Positions 1-10,955 of a stretch of 64,000 nt of DNA are shown piece by piece; within the stretch, counting starts at the first letter, position 1; each line of letters opens with the position of its first letter. The position numbers and the translations under genes are program-made. The notes beneath the pieces were generated by a model. That model saw nothing but the letters and a program-made list of their open reading frames with translations, was not told the origin of the DNA and searched no databases. Origin of the DNA: Arabidopsis thaliana (lineage: Eukaryota > Streptophyta > Magnoliopsida > Brassicales > Brassicaceae); the NCBI RefSeq assembly GCF_000001735.4, contig NC_003075.7:2171001-2235000 (forward strand). The letters are read 5' to 3'.

Positions 1-183
1 CAACTTCTGATACATATAGATTGAATTTGTATTTGGTGTACTTGTCTCAAACCATTTAACTTTTATTGATTTAGTTGTTAGACCAGCACGCAAACAAAAA
101 CTAAAAGAATTCTCACATGGTTAGGGAAACAATACAGATCCCAATATAATCGGTTTTTCTTTTTTTTTAAACGACTTCTTTCA

Positions 184-3100
184 TTAATTGAGACCAGTAT
201 GATTACAATGTGAAGCTGTTATTATGAAATCAGGAACATAAAAGTGAAAGTGAAAGGTGCTGTTTGGTGGCATGATATGTTTAGCCAGAAGATCCGCTGG
301 GTGATTATTTGATCTTGGAGTCCATTGAAACTCTGCGTCATCAAAATGTTCTCGCCAATGTATTGCGTCTCTGATCCAGTTGCAGTAGCTAAAGTTGATG
401 TTTTTGTTGTTCATCAGCTCCTCCACCTTTTTGTTATCTCCTTCAAAGATAACTTTCCGGTGTCCTTGACTCCAGAGATGTTGCATTGCAATGATAAGAG
501 CCTGAAGTTCACTTTCTAGGGCGCATGTTGTCGTGATGCCTATTGCCTGACCTGCTCCTTTGTAGATTCCTTCTGCATCCCTTATTATCCATCCTGCTTT
601 AGATTGTCTTTATTGATGGTTGAAAGAGCCATCGTAGTTGCATTTCACCCATCCATAAGGCGGTCGTTTCCACACAATGTTTTGCTATGCTGTTGGTATC
701 TCTTCTCGACATTGTTGGGGGTTGGAGGCTGTGAAGGTAGTCAGTAGAAGTGTTCCACTCTTCCTCATCATTCCTAGCAAGTTGGAGTGTGGTCTGCCAT
801 GATATACTCTTTTGTTGGAAAATCAATTGGTTCCTACTCTTCCAAAGTCGCCAGACAATCCAAATTGCAAGGTGAGAGAGGTGTGGATGTCGTCTAGCAA
901 AGGTGGGTGAAAGAATGATGTTCATTTTTGTGTTTACAGAAGCTCCAGGCATCGTGATGGTATTATGCGGAAAACCGGCTGCTCTCCAGACCTGTTGTGC
1001 ATAAAAACAATCAAAAAATAAATGTTGTGTAGTTTCCTCTTCTTGGCAGCATCGTTTGCAGACAGGTTGGTTCCGGATGTGTCGTCTCTTCAGTGTTTTA
1101 AGGCTCCAGATAGAAGTTTCCACAGAAAGTATCGTAATTTTGGGACTGTTTTAAGTTTCCAAATCCGTGTCTTTAAATCTAAGTTCCCCGTGGTGGTTAT
1201 ACGTTTGAGTCTCTGTAAAGTTGATTTGCTAACCAGTAAGCAGATTTAACAGAGTAAAGTCCATCCTTAGTATAATGCCATCCAAGCATGTCATGAGGTG
1301 CATGGGCGCTTAGTTTCAGGGACAGAATTAAGTTTGCATTATCTTCTGTAACCTTCTCGCTGATGAGATCCTCTTTCCACATTGAACTTGAATGCATTCA
1401 TTCTGACAACAGTTGATTCTCTTCTTGACCATTCTTTACCCGTGGAGGTCGTAGAGGGTGAACCGGTAACCAAGGGTCTATCCATGCACTGATATTGGAG
1501 CCGTTACCAATTGCAAATCGGAGTCCTTGTTTGATTAAATCACGGCCCTGGAGTAGTGACTTCCAAACAAATGACGCCTTTCTTTTCTGAGTAGCATTGA
1601 GAATATTTGATTCATTGAAATATCTTCTTTTCACAATCCTTCCCATGAGACACTCTGGTTTTTTAGGATCCTCCAAATCTGTTTTCCAAGTAGAGCCAAA
1701 TTGAAGTTCTCAAAATCTTTGAATCCCATTCCACCTTTTTTTTCAACAAAGACATTCTTTTCCATGAAAATCAATGCATCCCTTTTTTATCTTCACCACT
1801 ACTCCACCAAAACTTAGCAAGAATACCATTTATTTCTTCACAAATGGATTGTGAAAACTTGAAGATGTTCATGGAGTAAACTGGTACGGCAAGAGCAACA
1901 ACCTTGAGAAGCACCTCTTTTCCTCCTGCCGAGAGGAACTTCTTACTCCATCCCTGGGTTTTTGACCGTACACGTTCTACAATATATTGAAACATTTCAG
2001 CTTTTTTCTTCTTTATCTCTTCTGGAAGTCCTAAATATTTGCCTTGACCTCCTTCGTTGTGGATCCCCAAGATACGTCTCATCCGAGTCTTTACTTGTGG
2101 TTTAACTCGGCTACCAAAAGAAATTGATGATTTCCTTAAGTTGACAGCTTGACCTGAAACCTTCTCGTAAAGGCTGAGTATCTCGCGTATAGTCTTGCAG
2201 GATTTATCATTCACTAGCATGAAGAAGAGAGAGTCATCAGCAAATAGGAGATGGGTGATTGCTGGTCCTTGGTCACTGATTCTGATGCCTTGGAGGTGAC
2301 GCTTTAAATCTGCTTGTTTCATCATGTGGGACAAGACTTCCGCGAATAAAATGAATAAATAAGGTGACATAGGATCTCCCTGACGAATACCTCTCTCTGG
2401 TGTGATTGATCCTTGGGGAGAGCCATTGATGAGGACCGAAAAGCTGACCGAAGAAACACATGTCATTATCCACTGGATCCAACGATCATCAAATCCCATG
2501 TACTCCATTGTTGTCTTCAAAAAACTCCATTCTAATCGGTCATACGCCTTGGTGATGTCTGTCTTTAAAGCCATATAGGATTTTGATTGGCGTTTCCTGG
2601 CCTTAAGCGCATGGAAGACTTCATGGGCAATGATATTGTTGTCAGTAATCATTCTCCCACGGATAAAAGCTGTCTGGTTATCAGAGATAACACTAGATAA
2701 GTGTTTCTTTAATCGGTTCACTAAGATCTTTGAAATGATCTTGTAGCTGACATTGTAGAGGGCTATTGGCCTAAACTCCATCATACTTGTTGGTGCTTCC
2801 GTCTTTGGTATGAGGCAGATGTTTGTATGGTTGTGTTGCTGATTTAGAAAACCCTCTACAAAGAATCTCTCAACTTCCTTAATAATTGTAGGGTTGATAT
2901 CATCCCAGAACTCGTGATAAAACGCTGCTGAAAATCCATCAGGTCCTGGAGCTCAATGTGGTCCAGTACTAAAAACAGCTGTCTTTATTTCCTGAGGAGT
3001 AACATGTCTTGTGAGGTCCATATTCATCTCCTGTGTAACCCACTTCGGAAAGTCTTAGAAAATCTGAGAATGCAGATCAGTAGTATCTGGCGTAGAACTA

Positions 3101-3805
3101 AACAGTTCTTGGAAGTAAGAAATGGCAACATCTGCAACTTCCTTGTCTCCTCTTCTCGCAGTACCATCTTTGTCTTCTATGGAAACAAGTTTGTTGCGAT
3201 CTCTTCTTGTCTTTGTCACTGCATGGAAATACTTGGTGTTTCGATCTCCCTCATGAGTCCATTTATTTCTGCTCTTGTGCTTCCAAAAAATATCCTCTTC
3301 AATATAAGCTTGGTTAAGGTCCTGTTTCAGCTTTTGTCTCTCTGCAGGAGATGAAGTTCCAAAGGAAAAAGCTTTATCTAGATTATAACGTATAATCCCC
3401 TAAGATTAGCCAAGGCTCTCTCCGTCAATTTATTCCAATCCTTTCTAGCCTCTCCCAAAGGTCATTTCTGAAACTAGGATTTGGAGGTCCATACACAAAG
3501 GAAAAATAGAAACTAGTTTCATTAGATTTCACAAGGCAATCTACAAGATTAGGGGATTGAAATAAAACAGAGACTTCTAGTGAATGCTTCCATAAGACTA
3601 CTAAACCACCACTAAGGCCTATGGGCTGAACTGTTACATGAAAGAGAAAACCTAATTCACAAGCAACATCACGAACACGATCATCTTGTTGTTTGGTTTC
3701 TGAAAGGCATATGATGTCCGAGAGATAGCAGTGTGTTATCTCCTTGAGGCGTCGAACTGTGAGGTCAATGCCTAAACCTCGACAGTTCCAGCAGGTTATC
3801 CTCAT
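184..3805 (-). pseudogene. LINE ORF2 (endonuclease / reverse transcriptase / RNase H), broken
   Basis: The endonuclease segment starts at 3805 (MRITCWNCRGLG) and ends at 3425. It is much shorter than usual and jumps directly into the pre-RT linker, so the C-terminal half of the domain is missing. The linker (about 2785-3424) carries stops. The reverse transcriptase core is open from 2784 to 1771, with RQGDPMSPYLF and the catalytic FADD motif at 2233-2244. Further thumb and connection segments lie at 1398-1676 and 1197-1397. The zf-RVT Cys/His domain is at 599-1123, and an RVT_3-type RNase H end (SNNHPADLLAKH) at 184-486. Frame changes between segments show pseudogenisation. Confidence 0.88.
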
Positions 3806-3976
3806 GGCGGCTGTGGTGGTTTAGGGCCCACCGCGCCTCTACACTAGGTGCTCCCACTGGAGCTGTTGCCTTCTCCTTGTTCCATGATCACCATCTTTGA
3901 GCATTCATTTTCTTTAGATTGTTCCAGCGAATCCTCTCTCTTTCTTTTGCCTCTCTCAGTTGCCATTGCCTCTTGA

Positions 3977-5015
3977 TCACATTGAGTTTGGGGACATCAC
4001 CTCTTCACGTGGGTGGATGGATGCAGAGTATCTTGCATAGCTTTCATCACCGGGAATGTCTCCTGTAGCATTTGCAAAGATTGATATTGGGTTGAAGAGT
4101 TCATTTGTGTCACTTTCTCCCTGGTACATGCTGTAAGGTTGATAGTCTTGAAGATCATCATCTGCATTCTCCAGCAAGTTTTGTTGGGGATCTAGGGCAT
4201 ATTATCGTCTGGAGCCTCAACCACCAGAGCCATGTTAGGACCGCCATTCTCTTCACCCTCTTCAATCTCACAGATTTCTATACCTTGGTTTTGGATTCCA
4301 GCATTGGGTATGTCATCATCATCGTCACCCTCAGAGTCGGAATCATGTCCACCATTGGTGATCACACAAGCTCCGGAGTCATGGGTTAACATACCGCAGA
4401 CCTCACAAAAGCCTCTAAGGCGCTTATATCGAAATCGGAGCAAGGTATTCACTCCAGCCTGGAACTGAAAATTGCGTTGGAAACGAAGGATATTCTCAAC
4501 ATTCCAGTTTATCTGCACCCGAACAAATTTAATTCATGATGCTGCCTCAGCATCATAATCGATGTCATGAACCTCACCGATTGCGCCTCCGATCTCTCCA
4601 ATTACCTCAACACTGAGGAACTGAAAAGGAATTCCGCGAATTTGGACCCAAAATGGGATTGTGGTCAGAGGAGGATTCACCAATGGGTCCATCGTTGAAG
4701 CATAAGCATTCGGTCGTTGAAAGCCCATGGACCCCTCTGAATCACCATGTCAAGCGATTCTTCCGATGGGAAAATGAATTGAAATTGGTTGCCTGGGATG
4801 ATTATGACATGGATCAAGCCGGCTTGGCCCCAAACTCGTGGCATTGAGGCCACAATTGAACGGAGGTTCTGTCTGCGGGGGATAACTGGACAGCCCATGA
4901 GGATGAACCGGTTCTCTGCCGCCGGTTGGGCCACCACTGCCGCCGATAAAGTAACTGGAGCATTGTTTGCGCCGAGATTGATGTCTTGTACTGCTCGCCG
5001 CAAATTGTCTGCCAT
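3977..5015 (-). pseudogene. LINE ORF1 (DUF4283 / CCHC zinc-knuckle RNA-binding protein), broken
   Basis: The likely start is the ATG at 5015 (MADNLRR). An N-terminal DUF4283-type segment at about 4677-5015 is followed by its continuation at 4534-4728 in another frame, so there is a frameshift near 4700. A TGA at about 4534 interrupts the frame just before the next segment (4192-4518). That segment carries a knuckle of form C-x2-C-x4-H-x4-C (CEVCGMLTHDSGAC) and then an acidic Asp/Ser tract. A last segment at 3977-4177 is again in a different frame. In intact plant L1 elements this protein binds element RNA. The breaks here mean no full-length product. Confidence 0.8.
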
Positions 5016-5664
5016 TTTGTGAATGAGTAAGTAAAATCTCAAGGGGTAGAAAGAAGCGAGAGGGATAGATTATTCAGGAGGTATAAAGGCGAGGAATTTT
5101 TTGAACCGCAACTCCTGTAACATCACGATGGAAAGAGAACATCATGGAGATATCTACCGGAGAGATGGGCCAAGGAAATTCCATAACACCGGCCAAATTG
5201 CTGAAAACTGCCACCACTGTAGTGGGAAGAAGATGGTTAAAAGACCGTAATAAAATCGCCCAAAGGATCGCCATTTCTAATCGGTTGGTTTTTATTCTTT
5301 GTTATATATATATGTATATATATTCTTAAAAGATTTGTTGTAAATTACTCTGTAGATCTGTGATGAAAGTGGATTACGAGCTTTGTCGGGAAAGAGTGAC
5401 AGAAGTGATACACTTTCAACGGTACGTCTTCTTTTGTTTTGTTTTGTTTTTGTTGATTTGAGATTTTTAATTCGCATAAAATCTGTCAAGTAGGTTAGAG
5501 AAAAATTAATTAGATAAAAGACTTTTTTTGATTAGATAAAAATTCATGTCTTTCAAATGTTAAATTCATTAGTGATTCACATATGGGAGAACAATCTCAA
5601 CGTAACTTTATTAACCAATATATAAAAGTCAATACATATCTATGCATAAACGGGATTTTCATAC

Positions 5665-5880
5665 AAAATCTAAAAACCTTAAAAATATCTTAAAACAATG
5701 AATGAAATTTATTCCATGAGCAATGAATGAAGATGGTCCATTGGTTGTGCATACATGATTTAGTTTTTCAGGAGCCACATGGATTGTATGTCACTATGTA
5801 TAGCACTCCACCTCTAGACGCAAATGAAAGGATTTCTCCTATCATCTCGTCTACTGCACGAGTCACGAGACATTAAACTA
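5665..5880 (+). repeat. Dispersed repeat, copy 1 (GAAGATGGTCCATT family)
   Basis: First of three direct copies of a roughly 200-bp sequence marked by AATATCTTAAAACA, GAAGATGGTCCATT, AGGAGCCACAT and TTCTCCTATCATC. The other copies are at about 12700-12915 and 13800-14140 and flank the H2A.Z inverted repeat. No ORF. It could be the downstream part of a transposable element or of a duplicated gene; I do not recognise the family. Confidence 0.6.
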
Positions 5881-7680
5881 TGACAGTTGAATCGAAGAAG
5901 ATGAATTTTAGAAAGTGAACTTCCAAAAATTTTAGAAGAGTACTATACACATTTAATTCATTATTTCTAGGTTCATGTCCCTAAATGCTTAGGATTATAA
6001 ATTTTCAACAACCGATTAGGTGGTGAAAAACATGCTGATGAAATCTAAGAGGATGAGTAATTCTCCATTGTAGTGACCAATGCATAAGTCAAATAGTTTG
6101 GGTAATATTTCTCTGAGATCTTACGATGCCATATGCGGTAATATATGATGTTTCCTGGAACGGAAAATTCTCTTTGGTACCATATATTGTGAGTAAAGTC
6201 TCATGAACATCAATGAAGATCATTAATCATTCGGTGGATATCGAATCAATCAACAACAGAACGAGAAAGAAAATATAGAATATATATGACCATTAGTATT
6301 TACGATATACTAAGCTTACATTGCATCTTATAAGGCAATGCAAAATCATCAGGCATGTTCAAAGAAAATGAACAATGATATCTTCACTTCTTGTGTGTAT
6401 CATATTTTGTTTAATGGTTACCTCTAAGCATCTTTAACGGAAGACTAGTAAGAGGACAAAAACAATTTAGTTTCTAAAATCTTCATAGCTTTCTCTACGT
6501 TTCAGATAATGTTATGTACCTTTTTTTTTTTTACCTTTACAAGCTTCTGAGCTAAGAGAGGACTACAACAAAGTACATATACTTTTTTGTATTCCTTTGC
6601 GATAATCAATTGCTTCTTCCAACACTTGAGTAAGGGAGAAAATATAAAAACTAAAAGTCTATTCAGAGTTGCATTAAAATGTAGAACCTGAATTGGAAAA
6701 AGATAGACTCTTTTATTTTACTCAGCTTGATGTTGAAAAATGCCACAAGAGAAGCAATGGAAGTATCCACCAATATCAACTTGGCTTATCATCCTTGCGA
6801 CCTGATTTATCACTATTGAAAGCACAATCTAGATGGAACGACAAACCAATCATCCTTTTTCTTCATACATGAATTGTATGTGACTCTTGTGGCTTGTAAT
6901 TTCATTCTCAATTGTGCTTTGAATAATAATAAGTAATTAAAACAGTAAATAAATCTACTTAAGTTGAATTTCTACATTTTATAATACATTGGTATTTTTT
7001 TTCTTTTTTCTTCTCTGATGTTGGAAAAAGCAATTGATGATAGTAAATGTAGTCCACTGAGTCCATATATTATGTGAAGACTAGCCTAGTAATGCATTTC
7101 TGATTATAATTAGTTTTTGGTTGTTGCTGAAATGATTATCGGTTGTAGGTCATTCTGTTCATGTACTAGTGGTCACTGAAAAACTAAAATAGTCATCCGA
7201 CTATGTCCCTAAAGTTTTTTGCTAAAATTTCTGGTTTTATAATTTTTAGATTAATGTTAGAAAAAGAGATAAAGGTGCCTTGTATCGACATGAAATATCC
7301 AATTTGAACAAACTCGATACAAGAACTAGAATAACTATCAGGAAAGCGTGTCTTGAAACCACATTAAGAGCGAGAAAGCGGGTCTCGAAACCACAACTCG
7401 AGTGAATCTTAAAACCTTGATAGATGCCTACGGGCGGGTCAAGTGTTACGGATTCCACGGTTTGATTGTTATGAACTAAGTCTCTGCTAGAGTCCCTAAA
7501 GTCCAAAATTTCGCATTGTATATACTATTTATTTAGCTTACATTGCATCTTAGAAGGTTAGCTAAAGAAGCTTGGTTGGGAAATTTGGCCCGAAAGTGAA
7601 GAGGTTAAGTCTTTCTAGCTAAGCCCAAAGCCATGTGTTTTTCAAGCTCAACTAGGATACTAGAAGCGGAAAGATGTTGC
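5881..7680. other. Intergenic, AT-rich, no gene recognised
   Basis: About 1.8 kb with no credible ORF, RNA gene or terminal repeat pair. Short decayed stretches recur (for example TAGCTTACATTGCATCTTA near 6311 and 7534), which suggests old repeats. The minus-strand frame at 7246-7506 has no recognisable domain. Confidence 0.5.
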
Positions 7681-7683
7681 AAG

Positions 7684-7915
7684 TGACATTCATCAAATCA
7701 TGGAGATGATGTAGTCGTTTAAAAAGACTACACTATCTCATGACATGAATCTATTGCTTTAGCCACTCCAAATCCAGAGATTGGCTACAAGAAACACAAC
7801 ACAATGAAATCTGAGTGAACTATAAAGCTAAAAGATTCGTAATGTATACATTCTTTTATACCTTGCCGATAGAGTAAGTCGTTGAAAAAGACTACACTAT
7901 CTCATGACATTCATT
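7684..7915 (+). repeat. Short direct repeat next to the FBD fold-back
   Basis: A block of about 35 bp containing AAAAAGACTACACTATCTCA occurs at about 7714-7748 and again at about 7878-7913, with one or two differences. A sequence like GACATTCATCAAATCAT lies beside both. It suggests a local tandem duplication of the FBD gene's 3' part. Confidence 0.6.
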
Positions 7916-8225
7916 AGATCATTTGGTTTATCCTACCACAACATCATTTGGTCAAGATTTGACATTGCTTTAATTAGGAAGTGTTTGACGTGCTCGATCT
8001 GCTCTTCTATGTCTTCATCGTCATCACAAATTTCTTCAAACTTAAATATCTTAAGGACCTTCAACGGACTTGATAATAGAGATTAACGAACTTTGTGATG
8101 ACAACGAAGATACAGAGGATCAAATCAAGTAGGTAAACCACTTTCTAAAGACAATGCCGAATCTTGAACAACTGATATTGTGGTACGATACACCAAATTA
8201 TTTGATGATACCATTAGAAATTACT
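7895..8225. pseudogene. Inverted duplication of an FBD-domain gene fragment
   Basis: The minus strand from about 8070 to 7895 encodes a degenerate FBD segment beginning PLKVLKIFKFEEICDDDED and continuing with a KHFL...SNLDQ-like stretch. The plus strand from about 8075 to 8225 encodes the same segment (CDDNED, then VNHFLKTMPNLEQLILW). The two halves are therefore inverted copies meeting near 8066, about 150 bp per arm and clearly diverged, with stops in both. FBD domains occur at the C terminus of F-box/LRR proteins, which specify substrates of SCF ubiquitin ligases. Neither half has an F-box, so this is a gene fragment in a fold-back arrangement. Confidence 0.7.
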
Positions 8226-8440
8226 TTTACTCACCCACGATTCTGTATTTGGAAAAGATGAGACAATTAGATATGCAAAATTAGGCTTTGAATCTTAAAG
8301 TCATTCCTAAACTCATGAAAGGCCTCCTTTAGTCTAGATGACAAAATTGTTTTTGGAAGAAACAAACGGTTTTGCAAAACTTGAAACATGGAAAATTAAA
8401 CAAATGTGAAAATGAAGCACTAATTTAGTAAAGTTTTTTT
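8226..8440 (+). pseudogene. 3' tail of FBD gene fragment
   Basis: Continues the plus-strand FBD arm. The stretch AACTCATGAAA(A/G)GCC, then TTTAGTCT(A/G)GATGACA, then GGAGAAACAAACG-like sequence also follows the FBD domain at about 15590-15670 and 16145-16225. This marks a common ancestral 3' end for the three FBD copies. It is non-coding here. Confidence 0.6.
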
Positions 8441-9104
8441 ATTTTAGTGTTCAGAAAAAAATCTATCTTTTAAAAATTATTTGATTTAGTGTCACTAAAC
8501 ATATAATTTTTAAAAGTTGGATTTCCTTCTGAAAACTAAAATTAAAAATTTTACTAAAATATGTTCTATTATACATATAAGATATAATATAGCTTCTAGC
8601 TAGATAGATTTTTAATTTTTAAAGTTATCTTAAACGTTTGTGACTTTACAGGGTGATATTTTAACTTTTATATAGTATGTGACTGCATAAATTTTATTAC
8701 TAGTAAAGAATTTAGTATATGTGTACTTGTTGGGGTGTAATCTATCAAAAATAGTCAGATGAAGGTGATAAATAATTTCGTTACAGAAAACAGCATAAAT
8801 CACTGATAAAATAAATTGATAAGTATGAACCATAAACCAAAGTGATATATATATATATATATATATATATCAAAATTATTTAAAATTTATAAACAATTTA
8901 TAGACACATATACAAACATGTGTTCTTACAATATTGTTATCTTCTTCTTATATAATGTATTCAAACCATTATTATGTCAAGTGCCAAAATTATTTTAAAA
9001 CTTTTGTCACTTATTTATTAATGAATTCAAACAGTTTAGTATTTATAAACACACCTACCTATTATCACTCTTAAAATTTTCACTGTTTTCACCACTTTTT
9101 TTTA
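8441..9104. other. Intergenic AT-rich spacer with an (AT)n microsatellite
   Basis: No ORF or conserved motif found. An uninterrupted (AT)13 tract lies at 8845-8870. Confidence 0.6.
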
Positions 9105-9870
9105 ACATTTGACTTTATTAATATGGTGTCGTTAGTTTAGATAGTCACAATGTAAGGCATTCGTGATAATAGAAGGAACATAAAAGTGAGACTGAAAACT
9201 AGACAGTAACCTTCAAAAATAACCTTCGTGTATCCTTTACTCCAACAGTGTTGCATTACCATGATCGAAGCGCTTGTAGTTAGCTTTCGAGAGACCAAGT
9301 GTCGTTAGCTCAATTGGTAAAAATCCTACGCGAAGTTTAGAGGTCGCCGGTTCGAGTGACGTTTGGGACGAAACTAATATTACATGCTATGGTTTCGGGC
9401 CTAGGGAAATTATGGGTTTTGGCTCAAAAAAAAAAAAAAAAAAAAAAAAATTAGCTTTCGAGAGCATTCATAGTTACTCTGCATGCATGTGCCTTGACCT
9501 GATACAAGATAAGTAACCAAATAATATTTGATAACTCAACCTGATTTGACTGTAATCTTCCATTGACAAAGGATCAATCATATATAGTTACACTTTGTCT
9601 AATCCTTTGGCCGTCATCTCCAAAACGTATGGCTTATTTTGTTGCTTCTTTGATGATTTTATCACACAGTCTTAGACCATATAATTTCCATCAGTTTGAT
9701 TACGAGGCCGTGGCAGTCTTGGTGGATGTGAAGGCAACCAGGGATCGGACCAAGCGTTGATCATCGAGTCGTCGTCTTTGTAAATCTCGACCTTGTAACA
9801 GTGATCTCCAAGCGTATGACGTCTTCTTCTCTAGGGTAGCATTTAACACACAATCTGGATTATGTAGAAC
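9105..9870 (-). mobile_element. Decayed 3' end of a LINE, internally deleted
   Basis: On minus this resembles the RNase H/3' end of the LINE at 156-5277: GGAACATAAAAGTGA, ACTCCA(A/G)..GTTGCATT and ATGATCGAAG-like blocks correspond to about 233-500 of that element. The part at about 9690-9860 (GATGTGAAGGCAACCAGGG, AGGGTAGCATTTAACA) corresponds to about 1440-1610. The intervening kilobase is missing. The copy is interrupted by a SINE at 9294-9450. Confidence 0.65.
9294..9450 (+). mobile_element. tRNA-derived SINE with A25 tail and perfect 14-bp TSD
   Basis: The 5' part looks like a tRNA gene head, with an A-box-like TTAGCTCAATTGGT and a B-box-like GGTTCGAGTGA, the two internal RNA polymerase III promoter elements. 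A short unrelated body ends in a run of 25 adenines (9426-9450). The 14-bp repeat TTAGCTTTCGAGAG sits at 9280-9293 and 9451-9464 without mismatch, so the ends are exact and the insertion is young. It landed in the decayed LINE end. I cannot assign the SINE family with certainty. Confidence 0.88.
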
Positions 9871-10179
9871 ACTACAAAATTTATTACTCTATTTCACAAC
9901 TGAATTGTTTTTTGGTATCACAGTTGATTCATATATTTTCAAATAGTTTGTTATACATAGAAAGATATCTTTTCAAACTAGAATAGTCCTATTATTCAAA
10001 TTAAATATTATTTATTTAATTTAAATAATTAAATTAATATATTAAATTTGTTGAAATAAAGAGAGTTCAGATAGACTTGATAAGATTTTAGATTATTTGT
10101 TGTCCAAACACGTTGTGACACCTACCCCCTCTGACAAAAGAAAAAGATAATTAAGGTTTACAAACCCTTTATTTTTTAT

Positions 10180-10213
<34 letters not shown>

Positions 10214-10395
10214 ATTGAAGCATAGCAAGACAAGAACACAGCCGCCCAAAGAACCAAAAACTTCTCTGATCCATTGTTGAAGATGAAGCAGAATCCAAAG
10301 GCGAGGAGATATAGCTCTCGGTGTAATCGGCAGTGTGTCAACGTTAGGTCTGCTTTTGTAGCAGCACATGTACGGGAAGAAGGAATCCATTTCAG
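9871..10395. other. Intergenic spacer with an AT microsatellite
   Basis: AT-rich, with an interrupted (TA)n run at about 10177-10214. A minus-strand frame of 76 codons starts at 10399 and ends in the AT repeat. It includes a hydrophobic stretch but no domain I recognise and is probably not a gene. Confidence 0.5.
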
Positions 10396-10399
10396 GCAA

Positions 10400-10955
10400 G
10401 CAATATAAAATATTCGATCAAATTTCAGATATACTTGTCTTAAACTATTTAACTTTTATTGATTTAGGATTAAGACCAAGCAAGGAAAGAAAAACTGAAA
10501 GAATTCTCCAATGGATTACACTGTCGATATGGTTAGCGAAACGATACAGATTTAGATCTAATCAGTTGGTTTTTATTCTCTTTTCTATGTGTTTTTAATT
10601 CTTAATAGATATTTTGTTAATTACTGCGTAGATCTGTGATGAAAGTAGACAGAAACTACGAGTTTTGTCGGAAAAAAATGACAGAAATAATGCACGGATG
10701 CTTTGTGTCAACGGTACGGTACGTCTTGTCTTCTTTTGTTTTTGTTTTTTAGTTTTTATTTGAGACTTTTAATTAGCATAATATCCTTCAAATTAGTTAG
10801 ATAGAAATTTGATAAGAGACTTTTTTTCTGTTTATCTTTTGTTGATCTGAGACTTCTATTGATTAGATAGAAATTTATGTCTTTCAAATGTTATTTTCAT
10901 TTCTAACAGTGATTCGAATATGAGAACAATCTCAACTTTATTATATATTTGAGTT
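10400..10955. repeat. Segmental duplication, copy B (without LINE)
   Basis: Paralogue of 1-146 plus 5278-5620. It is continuous across the point where copy A holds the LINE, so it represents the empty site. Homology stops near 10950, where an AT-rich block begins; sequence like the rest of copy A (the GAAGATGGTCCATT repeat) resumes only near 12700. Confidence 0.75.

Larger units (their letters stand above)
156..5277 (-). mobile_element. LINE (non-LTR retrotransposon, Ta11/L1-like), decayed
   Basis: Read on the minus strand, the element runs from about 5277 (5' end) to an A-rich tail, seen on plus as a T-run at 154-168. A 9-bp direct repeat, TAATCGGTT, flanks it at 147-155 and 5278-5286 and is the likely target-site duplication. 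The order of parts is that of plant L1 elements: a 5' leader, an ORF1 with DUF4283 and a zinc knuckle, then an ORF2 with endonuclease, reverse transcriptase, a Cys-rich zf-RVT domain and a C-terminal RNase H. Both ORFs carry stops and frameshifts, so the copy is dead. The empty site is visible in the paralogous sequence near 10555-10575, which runs straight through the insertion point. Confidence 0.9.
1..5620. repeat. Segmental duplication, copy A (split by the LINE)
   Basis: Bases 1-146 together with 5278 to about 5620 align with about 10400-10955. Shared landmarks are the block ending in ACTTTTATTGATTTAG near 75 and 10466, the GAAAC(A/G)ATACAGAT block near 126 and 10538, the run after the LINE (GGTTGGTTTTTATTCT, near 5283 and 10565), GTAGATCTGTGATGAAAGT (near 5352 and 10630), and GAACAATCTCAAC (near 5588 and 10924). 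Copies differ by many substitutions and short indels, so the duplication is old. I see no gene in it. Confidence 0.75.

Noticed and set aside
7246-7506. 86-codon minus frame
   Set aside because: No domain, no splice or promoter context, lies in decayed intergenic DNA.
9298-9362. Possible tRNA gene
   Set aside because: A- and B-box-like sequences are there, but no acceptor stem can close and the unit ends in A25 with a target duplication, so it is a SINE head.
9870-9890. CACTACAAAATTTATT resembling a CACTA terminus
   Set aside because: No partner inverted repeat, target duplication or subterminal motif was found near it.
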